A stretch of DNA of 64,000 bases from Lamellibrachia columna (taxonomy: Eukaryota; Annelida; Polychaeta; Sabellida; Siboglinidae), in contig OY759268.1 of assembly GCA_963662155.1 (NCBI GenBank), forward strand, positions 58,666,140-58,730,139, given 5' to 3'. Positions 13,601 through 27,985 of the stretch are shown piece after piece (positions within the stretch are counted from its first letter, which is position 1; the number at the start of each line of letters is the position of its first letter). The notes beneath the pieces were generated by a model. That model saw only the letters and a program-made list of their open reading frames with translations. It was not told where the DNA came from and did no database searches. The position numbers and the translations under genes were made by a program.

Positions 13601-15954
13601 TCGTGGCGTCTATGCGATATGTATACGGAGTATACAGTTAGTGAAAGAGCAGTAGCTACAATAACAGACTGTGTCGTGGCGTCTACACGATATGTATACG
13701 GAGTATACAGTTAGTGAAAGAGCAGTAGCAACAGTAACAGACTGTGTCGTGGCGTCTATACGATATGTATACGGATTATACAGTTAGTGAAAGAGCAGTA
13801 GCAACAGTAACAGACTGTGTCGTGGCGTCTATACGATATGTATACGGAGTATACAGTTAGTGAAAGAGCAGTAGCAACAATAACAGACTGTGTCGTGGCG
13901 TCTACACGATATGTATACGGAGTATACAGTTAGTGAAAGAGCAGTAGCAACAGTAACAGACTGTGTCGTGGCGTCTATATGATATGTATTCGGAGTATAC
14001 AGTTAGTGAAAGAGCAGTAGCAGCAGTAACACACTGTGTCGTGGCGTCTATACGATATGTATACAGTGTATACAGTTAGTGAAAGAACAGTAGCAACAGT
14101 AACAGACTGTGTCGTGACGTCTATACGATATGTATTCGGAGTATACAGTTAGGGAAAGAGCAGTAGCAACAGTAGCAGACTGTGTCGTGGCGTCTGTACG
14201 ATATGTTTTCGGTGTATACAGTTAGTGAAAGAGCAGAAGCAACAGTAACAGACTGTGTCGTGGCGTCTATACGATATGTATTCGGAGTATACAGTTAGCG
14301 AAAGAGCAGTAGCAACAGTAACAGACTGTGTCGTGGCGTCTATACGATATGTATTCGGAGTATACAGTCAGTGAAAGAGTAGTAGCAACAGTAACAGACT
14401 GTGTCGTGGCGTCTGTACGATATGTATTCGGAGTATACAGTTAGCGAAAGAGCAGTAGCAACAGTAACAGATTGTGTCGTGGCGTCTGTACGATATGTAT
14501 TCGGAGTATACAGTTAGTGAAAGGGCAGAAGCGACAGTAACAGACTGTGTCGTGACGTCTATACGATATGTATTCGGAGTATACAGTTAGGGAAAGAGCA
14601 ATAGCAACAGTAGCAGACTGTGTCGTGTCGTCTGTACGATATGTATTCGGTGTATACAGTTAGTGAAAGAGCAGTAGCAACAATAACAGACTGTGTCGTG
14701 ACGTCTGTACGATATGTATTCGGTGTATACAGTTAGTGAAAGAGCAGTAGCAACAGTAACAGAATGTGTCGTGGCGTCTGTACGATATGTATTCGGAGTA
14801 TACATTTAGAGAAAGAGCAGAAGCAACAGTAACAGACTGTGTCGTGGCGTCTATACGATATGTATTCGGAGTATACAGTTAGCGAAAGAGAAGTAGCAAC
14901 AGTAACAGACTGTGTCGTGGCGTCTATACGATATGTACTCGGAGTATACAGTCAGTGAAAGAGTAGTAGCAACAGTAACAGACTGTGTCGTGGCGTCTGT
15001 ACGATATGTATTCGGAGTATACAGTTAGCGAAAGAGCAGTAGCAACAGTAACAGACTGTGTCGTGGCGTCTGTACGATATGTATTCGGAGTATACAGTTA
15101 GTGAAAGGGCAGAAGCGACAGTAACAGACTGTGTCGTGGCGTCTATACGATATGTATTCGGAGTATACAGTTAGAGAAACAGCAGTAGCAACAGTAACAG
15201 ACTGTGTCGTGGCGTCTATACGATATGTATTCGGAGTATACAGTTAGTTAAAGAGCATTAGCAACAGTAACAGACTGTGTCGTAGCGTCTATACGATATG
15301 TATACGGATTATACAGTTAGTGAAAGAGCAGTAGCAACAGTAACAGACTGTGTCGTGGCGTCTATACGATATGTATACGGAGTATACAGTTAGTGAAGGA
15401 GCAGTAGCTACAATAACAGACTGTGTCGTGGCGTCTACACGATATGTATACGGAGTATACAGTTAGTGAAAGAGCAGTAGCAACAGTAACAGACTGTGTC
15501 GTGGCGTCTATACGATAGGTATACGGATTATACAGTTAGTGAAAGAGCAGTAGCAACAGTAACAGACTGTGTCGTGGCGTCTATACGATATGTATACGGA
15601 GTATACAGTTAGTGAAAGAGCAGTAGCAACAATAACAGACTGTGTCGTGGCGTCTACACGATATGTATAGGGAGTATACAGTTAGTGAAAGAGCAGTAGC
15701 AACAGTAACAGACTGTGTCGTGGCGTCTATATGATATGTATTCGGAGTATACAGTTAGTGAAAGAGCAGAAGCAGCAGTAACAGACTGTGTCGTGGCGTC
15801 TATACGATATGTATACAGTGTATACAGTTAGTGAAAGAGCAGTAGCAACAGTAACAGACTGTGTCGTGACGTCTATACGATATGTATTCGGAGTATACAG
15901 TTAGGGAAAGAGCAATAGCAACAGTAGCAGACTGTGTCGTGGCGTCTGTACAAT

Positions 15955-18900
15955 ATGTATTCGGAGTATACAGTTAGTGAAAGAGCAGTAGCAACAGTAA
16001 CAGACTGTGTCGTAGCGTCTATACGATATGTATACGGATTATACAGTTAGTGAAAGAGCAGTAGCAACAGTAACAGACTGTGTCGTGGCGTCTATATGAT
16101 ATGTATTCGGAGTATACAGTTAGTGAAAGAGCAGTAGCAGCAGTAACAGACTGTGTCGTGGCGTCTATACGATATGTATACAGTGTATACAGTTAGTGAA
16201 AGAGCAGTAGCAACAGTAACAGACTGTGTCGTGACGTCTATACGATATGTATTCGGAGTATACAGTTAGGGAAAGAGCAATAGCAACAGTAGCAGACTGT
16301 GTCGTGGCGTCTGTACGATATGTATTCGGTGTATACAGTTAGTGAAAGAGCAGTAGCAACAATAACAGACTGTGTCGTGACGTCTGTACGATATGTATTC
16401 GGAGTATACAGTCAGTGAAAGAGTAGTAGCAACAGTAACAGACTGTGTCGTGGCGTCTGTACGATATGTATTCGGAGTATACAGTTAGCGAAAGAGCAGT
16501 AGCAACAGTAACAGACTGTGTCGTGGCGTCTGTACGATATGTATTCGGAGTATACAGTTAGTGAAAGGGCAGAAGCGACAGTAACAGACTGTGTCGTGGC
16601 GTCTATACGATATGTATTCGGAGTATACAGTTAGAGAAACATCAGTAACAACAGTAACAGACTGTGTCGTGGCGTCTATACGATATGTATTCGGAGTATA
16701 CAGTTAGTGAAAGAGCAGTAGCAACAGAAACAGACTGTTGTCGTAGCGTCTATACGATATGTATACGGATTATACAGTTAGTGAAAGAGCAGTAGCAACA
16801 GTAACAGACTGTGTCGTGGCGTCTATACGATATGTATACGGAGTATACAGTTAGTGAAAGAGCAGTAGCTACAATAACAGACTGTGTCGTGGCGTCTACA
16901 CGATATGTATACGGAGTATACAGTTAGTGAAAGAGCAGTAGCAACAGTAACAGACTGTGTCGTGGCGTCTATACGATAGGTATACGGATTATACAGTTAG
17001 TGAAAGATCAGTAGCAACAGTAACAGACTGTGTCGTGGCGTCTATACGATATGTATACGGAGTATACAGTTAGTGAAAGAGCAGTAGCAACAATAACAGA
17101 CTGTGTCGTGGCGTCTACACGATATGTATACGGAGTATACAGTTAGTGAAAGAGCAGTAGCAACAGTAACAGACTGTGTCGTGGCGTCTATACGATATGT
17201 ATACGGATTATACAGTTAGTGAAAGAGCAGTAGCAACAGTAACAGACTGTGTCGTGGCGTCTATACGATATGTATACGGAGTATACAGTTAGTGAAAGAG
17301 CAGTAGCAACAATAACAGACTGTGTCGTGGCGTCTACACGATATGTATACGGAGCATACAGTTAGTGAAAGAGCAGTAGCAACAGTAACAGACTGTGTCG
17401 TGGCGTCTATATGATATGTATTCGGAGTATACAGTTAGTGAAAGAGCAGTAGCAGCAGTAACAGACTGTGTCGTGGCGTCTATACGATATGTATACAGTG
17501 TATACAGTTAGTGAAAGAGCAGTAGCAACAGTAACAGACTGTGTCGTGACGTCTATACGATATGTATTCGGAGAATACAGTTAGGGAAAGAGCAATAGCA
17601 ACAGTAGCAGACTGTGTCTTGGCGTCTGTACGATATGTATTCGGTGTATACAGTTAGTGAAAGAGCAGTAGCAACAATAACAGACTGTGTCGTGACGTCT
17701 GTACGATATGTATTCGGAGTATACAGTCAGTGAAAGAGTAGTAGCAACAGTAACAGACTGTGTCGTGGCGTCTGTACGATATGTATTCGGAGTATACAGT
17801 TAGCGAAAGAGCAGTAGCAACAGTAACAGACTGTGTCGTGGCGTCTGTACGATATGTATTCGGAGTATACAGTTAGTGAAAGGGCAGAAGCGACAGTAAC
17901 AGACTGTGTCGTGGCGTCTATACGATATGTATTCGGAGTATACAGTTAGAGAAACAGCAGTAACAACAGTAACAGACTGTGTCGTGGCGTCTATACGATA
18001 TGTTTTCGGAGTATACAGTTAGTGAAAGAGCAGTAGCAACAGTAACAGGCTGTGTCGTAGCGTCTATACGATATGTATACGGATTATACAGTTAGTGAAA
18101 GAGCAGTAGCAACAGTAACAGACTGTGTCGTGGCGTCTATACGATATGTATTCGGAGTATACAGTTAGTGAAAGAGCAGTAGCTACAATAACAGACTGTG
18201 TCGTGGCGTCTACACGATATGTATTCGGAGTATACAGTTAGTGAAAGAGCAGTAGCAACAGTAACAGACTGTGTCGTGGCGTCTATACGATAGGTATACG
18301 GATTATACAGTTAGTGAAAGAGCAGTAGCAACAGTAACAGACTGTGTCGTGGCGTCTATACGATATGTATACGGAGTATACAGTTAGTGAAAGAGCAGTA
18401 GCAACAATAACAGACTGTGTCGTGGCGTCTACACGACATGTATACGGAGTATACAGTTAGTGAAAGAGCAGTAGCAACAGTAACAGACTGTGTCGTGGCG
18501 TCTATATGATATGTATTCGGAGTATACAGTTAGTGAAAGAGCAGAAGCAACAGTAACAGACTGTGTCGTGGCGTCTATACGATATGTATTCGGAGTATAC
18601 AGTTAGCGAAAGAGCAGTAGCAACAGTAACCGACTGTGTCCTGGCGTCTATACGATATGTATTCGGAGTATACAGTCAGAGAAAGAATAGTAGCAACAGT
18701 AACAGACTGTGTCGTGGCGTCTGTACGATATGTATTCGGAGTATACAGTTAGCGAAAGAGCAGTAGCAACAGTAACAGACTGTGTCGTGGCGTCTGAACG
18801 ATATGTATTCGGAGTATACAGTTAGTGAAAGGGGAGAAGCGACAGTAACAGACTGTGTCGTGGCGTCTATACGATATGTATTCGGAGTATACAGTTAGTG

Positions 18901-21900
18901 AAAGAGCAGTAGCAACAGTGACAGACTGTTTCGTGGCGTCTATACGATATGTATGCGGATTATACAGTTAGTGAAAGAGCAGTAGCAACAGTAACAGACT
19001 GTGTCGTGGCGTCTATACGATATGTATACGGAGTATACAGTTAGTGAAAGAGCAGTAGAAACAATAACAGACTCTGTCGTGGCGTCTACACGATATGTAT
19101 ACGGAGTATACAGTTAGTGAAAGAGCAGTAGCAACAGTAACAGACTGTGTCGTGGCGTCTATACGATATGTATACGGATTATACAGTTAGTGAAAGAGCA
19201 GTAGCAACAGTAACAGACTGTGTCGTGGCGTCTATACGATATGTATACGGAGTATACAGTTAGTGAAAGAGCAGTAGCAACAATAACAGACTGTGTCGTG
19301 GCGTCTACACGATATGTATACGGAGTATACAGTTAGTGAAAGAGCAGTAGCAACAGTAACAGACTGTGTCGTGGCGTCTATATGATATGTATTCGGAGTA
19401 TACAGTTAGTGAAAGAGCAGCAGCAGCAGTAACAGACTGTGTCGTGGCGTCTATACGATATGTATACAGTGTATACAGTTAGTGAAAGAGCAGTAGCAAC
19501 AGTAACAGACTGTGTCGTGACGTCTATACGATATGTATTCGGAGTATACAGTTAGGGAAAGAGCAATAGCAACAGTAGCAGACTGTGTCGTGGCGTTTGT
19601 ACGATATGTATTCGGTGTATACAGTTAGTGAAAGAGCAGTAGCAACAATAACAGACTGTGTCGTGACGTCTGTACGATATGTATTCGGAGTATACAGTCA
19701 GTGAAAGAGTAGTAGCAACAGTAACAGACTGTGTCGTGGCGTCTGTACGATATGTATTCGGAGTATACAGTTAGCGAAAGAGCAGTAGCAACAGTAACAG
19801 ACTGTGTCGTGGCGTCTGTACGATATGTATTCGGAGTATACAGTTAGTGAAAGGGCAGAAGCGACAGTAACAGACTGTGTCGTGGCGTCTATACGATATG
19901 TTTTCGGAGTATACAGTTAGATAAACCGCAGTAACAACAGTAACATACTGTGTCGTGGCGTCTATACGATATGTATTCGGAGTATACAGTTAGTGAAAGA
20001 GCAGTAGCAACAGTAACAGACTGTGTCGTAGCGTCTATACGATATGTATACGGATTATACAGTTAGTGAAAGAGCAGTAGCAACAGTAACAGACTGTGTC
20101 GTGGCGTCTATACGATATGTATACGGAGTATACAGTTAGTGAAAGAGCAGTAGCTACAATAACAGACTGTGTCGTGGCGTCTACACGATATGTATACGGA
20201 GTATACAGTTAGTGAAAGAGCAGTAGCAACAGTAACAGACTGTGTCGTGGCGTCTATACGATAGGTATACGGATTATACAGTTAGTGAAAGAGCAGTAGC
20301 AACAGTAACAGACTGTGTCGTGGAGTCTATACGATATGTATACGGAGTATACAGTTAGTGAAAGAGCAGTAGCAACAATAACTGACTGTGTCGTGGCGTC
20401 TACACGATATGTATACGGAGTATACAGTTAGTGAAAGAGCAGTAGCAACAGTAACAGACTGTGTCGTGGCGTCTATACGATATGTATACGGATTATACAG
20501 TTAGTGAAAGAGCAGTAGCAACAGTAACAGACTGTGTCGTGGCGTCTATACGATATGTATACGGAGTATACAGTTAGTGAAAGAGCAGTAGCAACAATAA
20601 CAGACTGTGTCGTGGCGTCTACACGATATGTATACGGAGTATACAGTTAGTGAAAGAGCAGTAGCAACAGTAACAGACTGTGTCGTGGCGTCTATATGAT
20701 ATGTATTCGGAGTATACAGTTAGTGAAAGAGCAGTAGCAGCAGTAACAGACTGTGTCGTGGCGTCTATACGATATGTATACAGTGTATACAGTTAGTGAA
20801 AGAGCAGTAGCAACAGTAACAGAAACAGTCGTGACGTCTATACGATATGAATTCGGAGTATACAGTTAGGGAAAGAGCAATAGCAACAGTAGCAGACTGT
20901 GTCTTGGCGTCTGTACGATATGTATTCGGTGTATACAGTTAGTGAAAGAGCAGTAGCAACAATAACAGACTGTGTCGTGACGTCTGTACGATATGTATTC
21001 GGAGTATACAGTCAGTGAAAGAGTAGTAGCAACAGTAACAGACTGTGTCGTGGCGTCTGTACGATATGTATTCGGAGTATACAGTTAGCGAAAGAGCAGT
21101 AGCAACAGTAACAGACTGTGTCGTGGCGTCTGTACGATATGTATTCGGAGTATACAGTTAGTGAAAGGGCAGAAGCGACAGTAACAGACTGTGTCGTGGC
21201 GTCTATACGATATGTATTCGGAGTATACAGTTAGAGAAACAGCAGTAACAACAGTAACAGACTGTGTCGTGGCGTCTATACGATATGTATTCGGAGTATA
21301 CAGTTAGTGAAAGAGCAGTAGCAACAGTAACAGACTGTGTCGTAGCGTCTATACGATATGTATACGGATTATACAGTTAGTGAAAGAGCAGTAGCAACAG
21401 TAACAGACTGTGTCGTGGCGTCTATACGATATGTATTCGGAGTATACAGTTAGTGAAAGAGCAGTAGCTACAATAACAGACTGTGTCGTGGCGTCTACAC
21501 GATATGTATACGGAGTATACAGTTAGTGAAAGAGCAGTAGCAACAGTAACAGACTGTGTCGTGGCGTCTATACGATAGGTATACGGATTATACAGTTAGT
21601 GAAAGAGCAGTAGCAACAGTAACAGACTGTGTCGTGGCGTCTATACGATATGTATACGGAGTATACAGTTAGTGAAAGAGCAGTAGCAACAATAACAGAC
21701 TGTGTCGTGGCGTCTACACGATATGTATAGGGAGTATACAGTTAGTGAAAGAGCAGTAGCAACAGTAACAGACTGTGTCGTGGCGTCTATATGATATGTA
21801 TTCGGAGTATACAGTTAGTGAAAGAGCAGAAGCAGCAGTAACAGACTGTGTCGTGGCGTCTATACGATATGTATACAGTGTATACAGTTAGTGAAAGAGC

Positions 21901-24900
21901 AGTAGCAACAGTAACAGACTGTGTCGTGACGTCTATACGATATGTATTCGGAGTATACAGTTAGGGAAAGAGCAATAGCAACAGTAGCAGACTGTGTCGT
22001 GGCGTCTGTACAATATGTATTCGGTGTATACAGTTAGCGAAAGAGGAGTAGCAACAGTAACAGACTGTGTCGTGACGTCTGTACGATATGTATTCGGTGT
22101 ATACAGTTAGTGAAAGAGCAGTAGCAACAGTAACAGACTGTGTCGTGACGTCTGTACGATATGTATTCGGAGTATACAGTTAGCGAAAGAGCAGTAGCAA
22201 CAGTAACAGACTGTGTCGTGGCGTCTGTACGATATGTATTCGGAGTATACAGTTAGTGAAAGGGCAGAAGCGACAGTAACAGACTGTGTCGTGGCGTCTA
22301 TGCGATATGTATTCGGAGTATACAGTTAGAGAAACAGCAGTAACAACAGTAACAGACTGTGTCGTGGCGTCTATACGATATGTATTCGGAGTATACAGTT
22401 AGTGAAAGAGCAGTAGCAACAGTAACAGACTGTGTCGTAGCGTCTATACGATATGTATACGGATTATACAGTTAGTGAAAGAGCAGTAGCAACAGTAACA
22501 GACTGTGTCGTGGCGTCTATATGATATGTATTCGGAGTATACAGTTAGTGAAAGAGCAGTAGCAGCAGTAACAGACTGTGTCGTGGCGTCTATACGATAT
22601 GTATACAGTGTATACAGTTAGTGAAAGAGCAGTAGCAACAGTAACAGACTGTGTCGTGACGTCTATACGATATGTATTCGGAGTATACAGTTAGGGAAAG
22701 AGCAATAGCAACAGTAGCAGACTGTGTCGTGGCGTCTGTACGATATGTATTCGGTGTATACAGTTAGTGAAAGAGCAGTAGCAACAATAACAGACTGTGT
22801 CGTGACGTCTGTACGATATGTATTCGGAGTATACAGTCAGTGAAAGAGTAGTAGCAACAGTAACAGACTGTGTCGTGGCGTCTGTACGATATGTATTCGG
22901 AGTATACAGTTAGCGAAAGAGCAGTAGCAACAGTAACAGACTGTGTCGTGGCGTCTGTACGATATGTATTCGGAGTATACAGTTAGTGAAAGGGCAGAAG
23001 CGACAGTAACAGACTGTGTCGTGGCGTCTATACGATATGTATTCGGAGTATACAGTTAGAGAAACAGCAGTAACAACAGTAACAGACTGTGTCGTGGCGT
23101 CTATACGATATGTATTCGGAGTATACAGTTAGTGAAAGAGCAGTAGCAACAGTAACAGACTGTTGTCGTAGCGTCTATACGATATGTATACGGATTATAC
23201 AGTTAGTGAAAGAGCAGTAGCAACAGTAACAGACTGTGTCGTGGCGTCTATACGATATGTATACGGAGTATACAGTTAGTGAAAGAGCAGTAGCTACAAT
23301 AACAGACTGTGTCGTGGCGTCTACACGATATGTATACGGAGTATACAGTTAGTGAAAGAGCAGTAGCAACAGTAACAGACTGTGTCGTGGCGTCTATACG
23401 ATAGGTATACGGATTATACAGTTAGTGAAAGAGCAGTAGCAACAGTAACAGACTGTGTCGTGGCGTCTATACGATATGTATACGGAGTATACAGTTAGTG
23501 AAAGAGCAGTAGCAACAATAACAGACTGTGTCGTGGCGTCTACACGATATGTATACGGAGTATACAGTTAGTGAAAGAGCAGTAGCAACAGTAACAGACT
23601 GTGTCGTGGCGTCTATACGATATGTATACGGATTATACAGTTAGTGAAAGAGCAGTAGCAACAGTAACAGACTGTGTCGTGGCGTCTATACGATATGTAT
23701 ACGGAGTATACAGTTAGTGAAAGAGCAGTAGCAACAATAACAGACTGTGTCGTGGCGTCTACACGATATGTATACGGAGCATACAGTTAGTGAAAGAGCA
23801 GTAGCAACAGTAACAGACTGTGTCGTGGCGTCTATATGATATGTATTCGGAGTATACAGTTAGTGAAAGAGCAGTAGCAGCAGTAACAGACTGTGTCGTG
23901 GCGTCTATACGATATGTATACAGTGTATACAGTTAGTGAAAGAGCAGTAGCAACAGTAACAGACTGTGTCGTGACGTCTATACGATATGTATTCGGAGAA
24001 TACAGTTAGGGAAAGAGCAATAGCAACAGTAGCAGACTGTGTCTTGGCGTCTGTACGATATGTATTCGGTGTATACAGTTAGTGAAAGAGCAGTAGCAAC
24101 AATAACAGACTGTGTCGTGACGTCTGTACGATATGTATTCGGAGTATACAGTCAGTGAAAGAGTAGTAGCAACAGTAACAGACTGTGTCGTGGCGTCTGT
24201 ACGATATGTATTCGGAGTATACAGTTAGCGAAAGAGCAGTAGCAACAGTAACAGACTGTGTCGTGGCGTCTGTACGATATGTATTCGGAGTATACAGTTA
24301 GTGAAAGGGCAGAAGCGACAGTAACAGACTGTGTCGTGGCGTCTATACGATATGTATTCGGAGTATACAGTTAGAGAAACAGCAGTAACAACAGTAACAG
24401 ACTGTGTCGTGGCGTCTATACGATATGTTTTCGGAGTATACAGTTAGTGAAAGAGCAGTAGCAACAGTAACAGGCTGTGTCGTAGCGTCTATACGATATG
24501 TATACGGATTATACAGTTAGTGAAAGAGCAGTAGCAACAGTAACAGACTGTGTCGTGGCGTCTATACGATATGTATTCGGAGTATACAGTTAGTGAAAGA
24601 GCAGTAGCTACAATAACAGACTGTGTCGTGGCGTCTACACGATATGTATTCGGAGTATACAGTTAGTGAAAGAGCAGTAGCAACAGTAACAGACTGTGTC
24701 GTGGCGTCTATACGATAGGTATACGGATTATACAGTTAGTGAAAGAGCAGTAGCAACAGTAACAGACTGTGTCGTGGCGTCTATACGATATGTATACGGA
24801 GTATACAGTTAGTGAAAGAGCAGTAGCAACAATAACAGACTGTGTCGTGGCGTCTACACGACATGTATACGGAGTATACAGTTAGTGAAAGAGCAGTAGC

Positions 24901-27900
24901 AACAGTAACAGACTGTGTCGTGGCGTCTATATGATATGTATTCGGAGTATACAGTTAGTGAAAGAGCAGAAGCAACAGTAACAGACTGTGTCGTGGCGTC
25001 TATACGATATGTATTCGGAGTATACAGTTAGCGAAAGAGCAGTAGCAACAGTAACCGACTGTGTCCTGGCGTCTATACGATATGTATTCGGAGTATACAG
25101 TCAGAGAAAGAATAGTAGCAACAGTAACAGACTGTGTCGTGGCGTCTGTACGATATGTATTCGGAGTATACAGTTAGCGAAAGAGCAGTAGCAACAGTAA
25201 CAGACTGTGTCGTGGCGTCTGAACGATATGTATTCGGAGTATACAGTTAGTGAAAGGGGAGAAGCGACAGTAACAGACTGTGTCGTGGCGTCTATACGAT
25301 ATGTATTCGGAGTATACAGTTAGTGAAAGAGCAGTAGCAACAGTGACAGACTGTTTCGTGGCGTCTATACGATATGTATGCGGATTATACAGTTAGTGAA
25401 AGAGCAGTAGCAACAGTAACAGACTGTGTCGTGGCGTCTATACGATATGTATACGGAGTATACAGTTAGTGAAAGAGCAGTAGAAACAATAACAGACTCT
25501 GTCGTGGCGTCTACACGATATGTATACGGAGTATACAGTTAGTGAAAGAGCAGTAGCAACAGTAACAGACTGTGTCGTGGCGTCTATACGATATGTATAC
25601 GGATTATACAGTTAGTGAAAGAGCAGTAGCAACAGTAACAGACTGTGTCGTGGCGTCTATACGATATGTATACGGAGTATACAGTTAGTGAAAGAGCAGT
25701 AGCAACAATAACAGACTGTGTCGTGGCGTCTACACGATATGTATACGGAGTATACAGTTAGTGAAAGAGCAGTAGCAACAGTAACAGACTGTGTCGTGGC
25801 GTCTATATGATATGTATTCGGAGTATACAGTTAGTGAAAGAGCAGCAGCAGCAGTAACAGACTGTGTCGTGGCGTCTATACGATATGTATACAGTGTATA
25901 CAGTTAGTGAAAGAGCAGTAGCAACAGTAACAGACTGTGTCGTGACGTCTATACGATATGTATTCGGAGTATACAGTTAGGGAAAGAGCAATAGCAACAG
26001 TAGCAGACTGTGTCGTGGCGTTTGTACGATATGTATTCGGTGTATACAGTTAGTGAAAGAGCAGTAGCAACAATAACAGACTGTGTCGTGACGTCTGTAC
26101 GATATGTATTCGGAGTATACAGTCAGTGAAAGAGTAGTAGCAACAGTAACAGACTGTGTCGTGGCGTCTGTACGATATGTATTCGGAGTATACAGTTAGC
26201 GAAAGAGCAGTAGCAACAGTAACAGACTGTGTCGTGGCGTCTGTACGATATGTATTCGGAGTATACAGTTAGTGAAAGGGCAGAAGCGACAGTAACAGAC
26301 TGTGTCGTGGCGTCTATACGATATGTTTTCGGAGTATACAGTTAGATAAACCGCAGTAACAACAGTAACATACTGTGTCGTGGCGTCTATACGATATGTA
26401 TTCGGAGTATACAGTTAGTGAAAGAGCAGTAGCAACAGTAACAGACTGTGTCGTAGCGTCTATACGATATGTATACGGATTATACAGTTAGTGAAAGAGC
26501 AGTAGCAACAGTAACAGACTGTGTCGTGGCGTCTATACGATATGTATACGGAGTATACAGTTAGTGAAAGAGCAGTAGCTACAATAACAGACTGTGTCGT
26601 GGCGTCTACACGATATGTATACGGAGTATACAGTTAGTGAAAGAGCAGTAGCAACAGTAACAGACTGTGTCGTGGCGTCTATACGATAGGTATACGGATT
26701 ATACAGTTAGTGAAAGAGCAGAAGCAACAGTAACATACTGTGTCGTGGAGTCTATACGATATGTATACGGAGTATACAGTTAGTGAAAGAGCAGTAGCAA
26801 CAATAACTGACTGTGTCGTGGCGTCTACACGATATGTATACGGAGTATACAGTTAGTGAAAGAGCAGTAGCAACAGTAACAGACTGTGTCGTGGCGTCTA
26901 TACGATATGTATACGGATTATACAGTTAGTGAAAGAGCAGTAGCAACAGTAACAGACTGTGTCGTGGCGTCTATACGATATGTATACGGAGTATACAGTT
27001 AGTGAAAGAGCAGTAGCAACAATAACAGACTGTGTCGTGGCGTCTACACGATATGTATACGGAGTATACAGTTAGTGAAAGAGCAGTAGCAACAGTAACA
27101 GACTGTGTCGTGGCGTCTATATGATATGTATTCGGAGTATACAGTTAGTGAAAGAGCAGTAGCAGCAGTAACAGACTGTGTCGTGGCGTCTATACGATAT
27201 GTATACAGTGTATACAGTTAGTGAAAGAGCAGTAGCAACAGTAACAGAAACAGTCGTGACGTCTATACGATATGAATTCGGAGTATACAGTTAGGGAAAG
27301 AGCAATAGCAACAGTAGCAGACTGTGTCTTGGCGTCTGTACGATATGTATTCGGTGTATACAGTTAGTGAAAGAGCAGTAGCAACAATAACAGACTGTGT
27401 CGTGACGTCTGTACGATATGTATTCGGAGTATACAGTCAGTGAAAGAGTAGTAGCAACAGTAACAGACTGTGTCGTGGCGTCTGTACGATATGTATTCGG
27501 AGTATACAGTTAGCGAAAGAGCAGTAGCAACAGTAACAGACTGTGTCGTGGCGTCTGTACGATATGTATTCGGAGTATACAGTTAGTGAAAGGGCAGAAG
27601 CGACAGTAACAGACTGTGTCGTGGCGTCTATACGATATGTATTCGGAGTATACAGTTAGAGAAACAGCAGTAACAACAGTAACAGACTGTGTCGTGGCGT
27701 CTATACGATATGTATTCGGAGTATACAGTTAGTGAAAGAGCAGAAGCAACAGTAACAGACTGTGTCGTAGCGTCTATACGATATGTATACGGATTATACA
27801 GTTAGTGAAAGAGCAGTAGCAACAGTAACAGACTGTGTCGTGGCGTCTATACGATATGTATTCGGAGTATACAGTTAGTGAAAGAGCAGTAGCTACAATA

Positions 27901-27985
27901 ACAGACTGTGTCGTGGCGTCTACACGATATGTATACGGAGTATACAGTTAGTGAAAGAGCAGTAGCAACAGTAACAGACTGTGTC
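15955..27985 (+). repeat. 6.4-kb higher-order duplication inside the satellite
   Basis: The block from about 15,955 to 21,560 reappears at about 22,379-27,985, an offset of about 6,424 bp (88 monomers). Matched private variants include the one-base insertion ctgttgtcgtagcg (about 16,737 and 23,161), agttagataaaccgcag (19,916 and 26,340) and cagaaacagtcgtgac (20,822 and 27,246). Shorter higher-order units of about 3.14 kb (43 monomers) relate 27.2-29.6 kb to 30.4-32.7 kb. Confidence 0.8.
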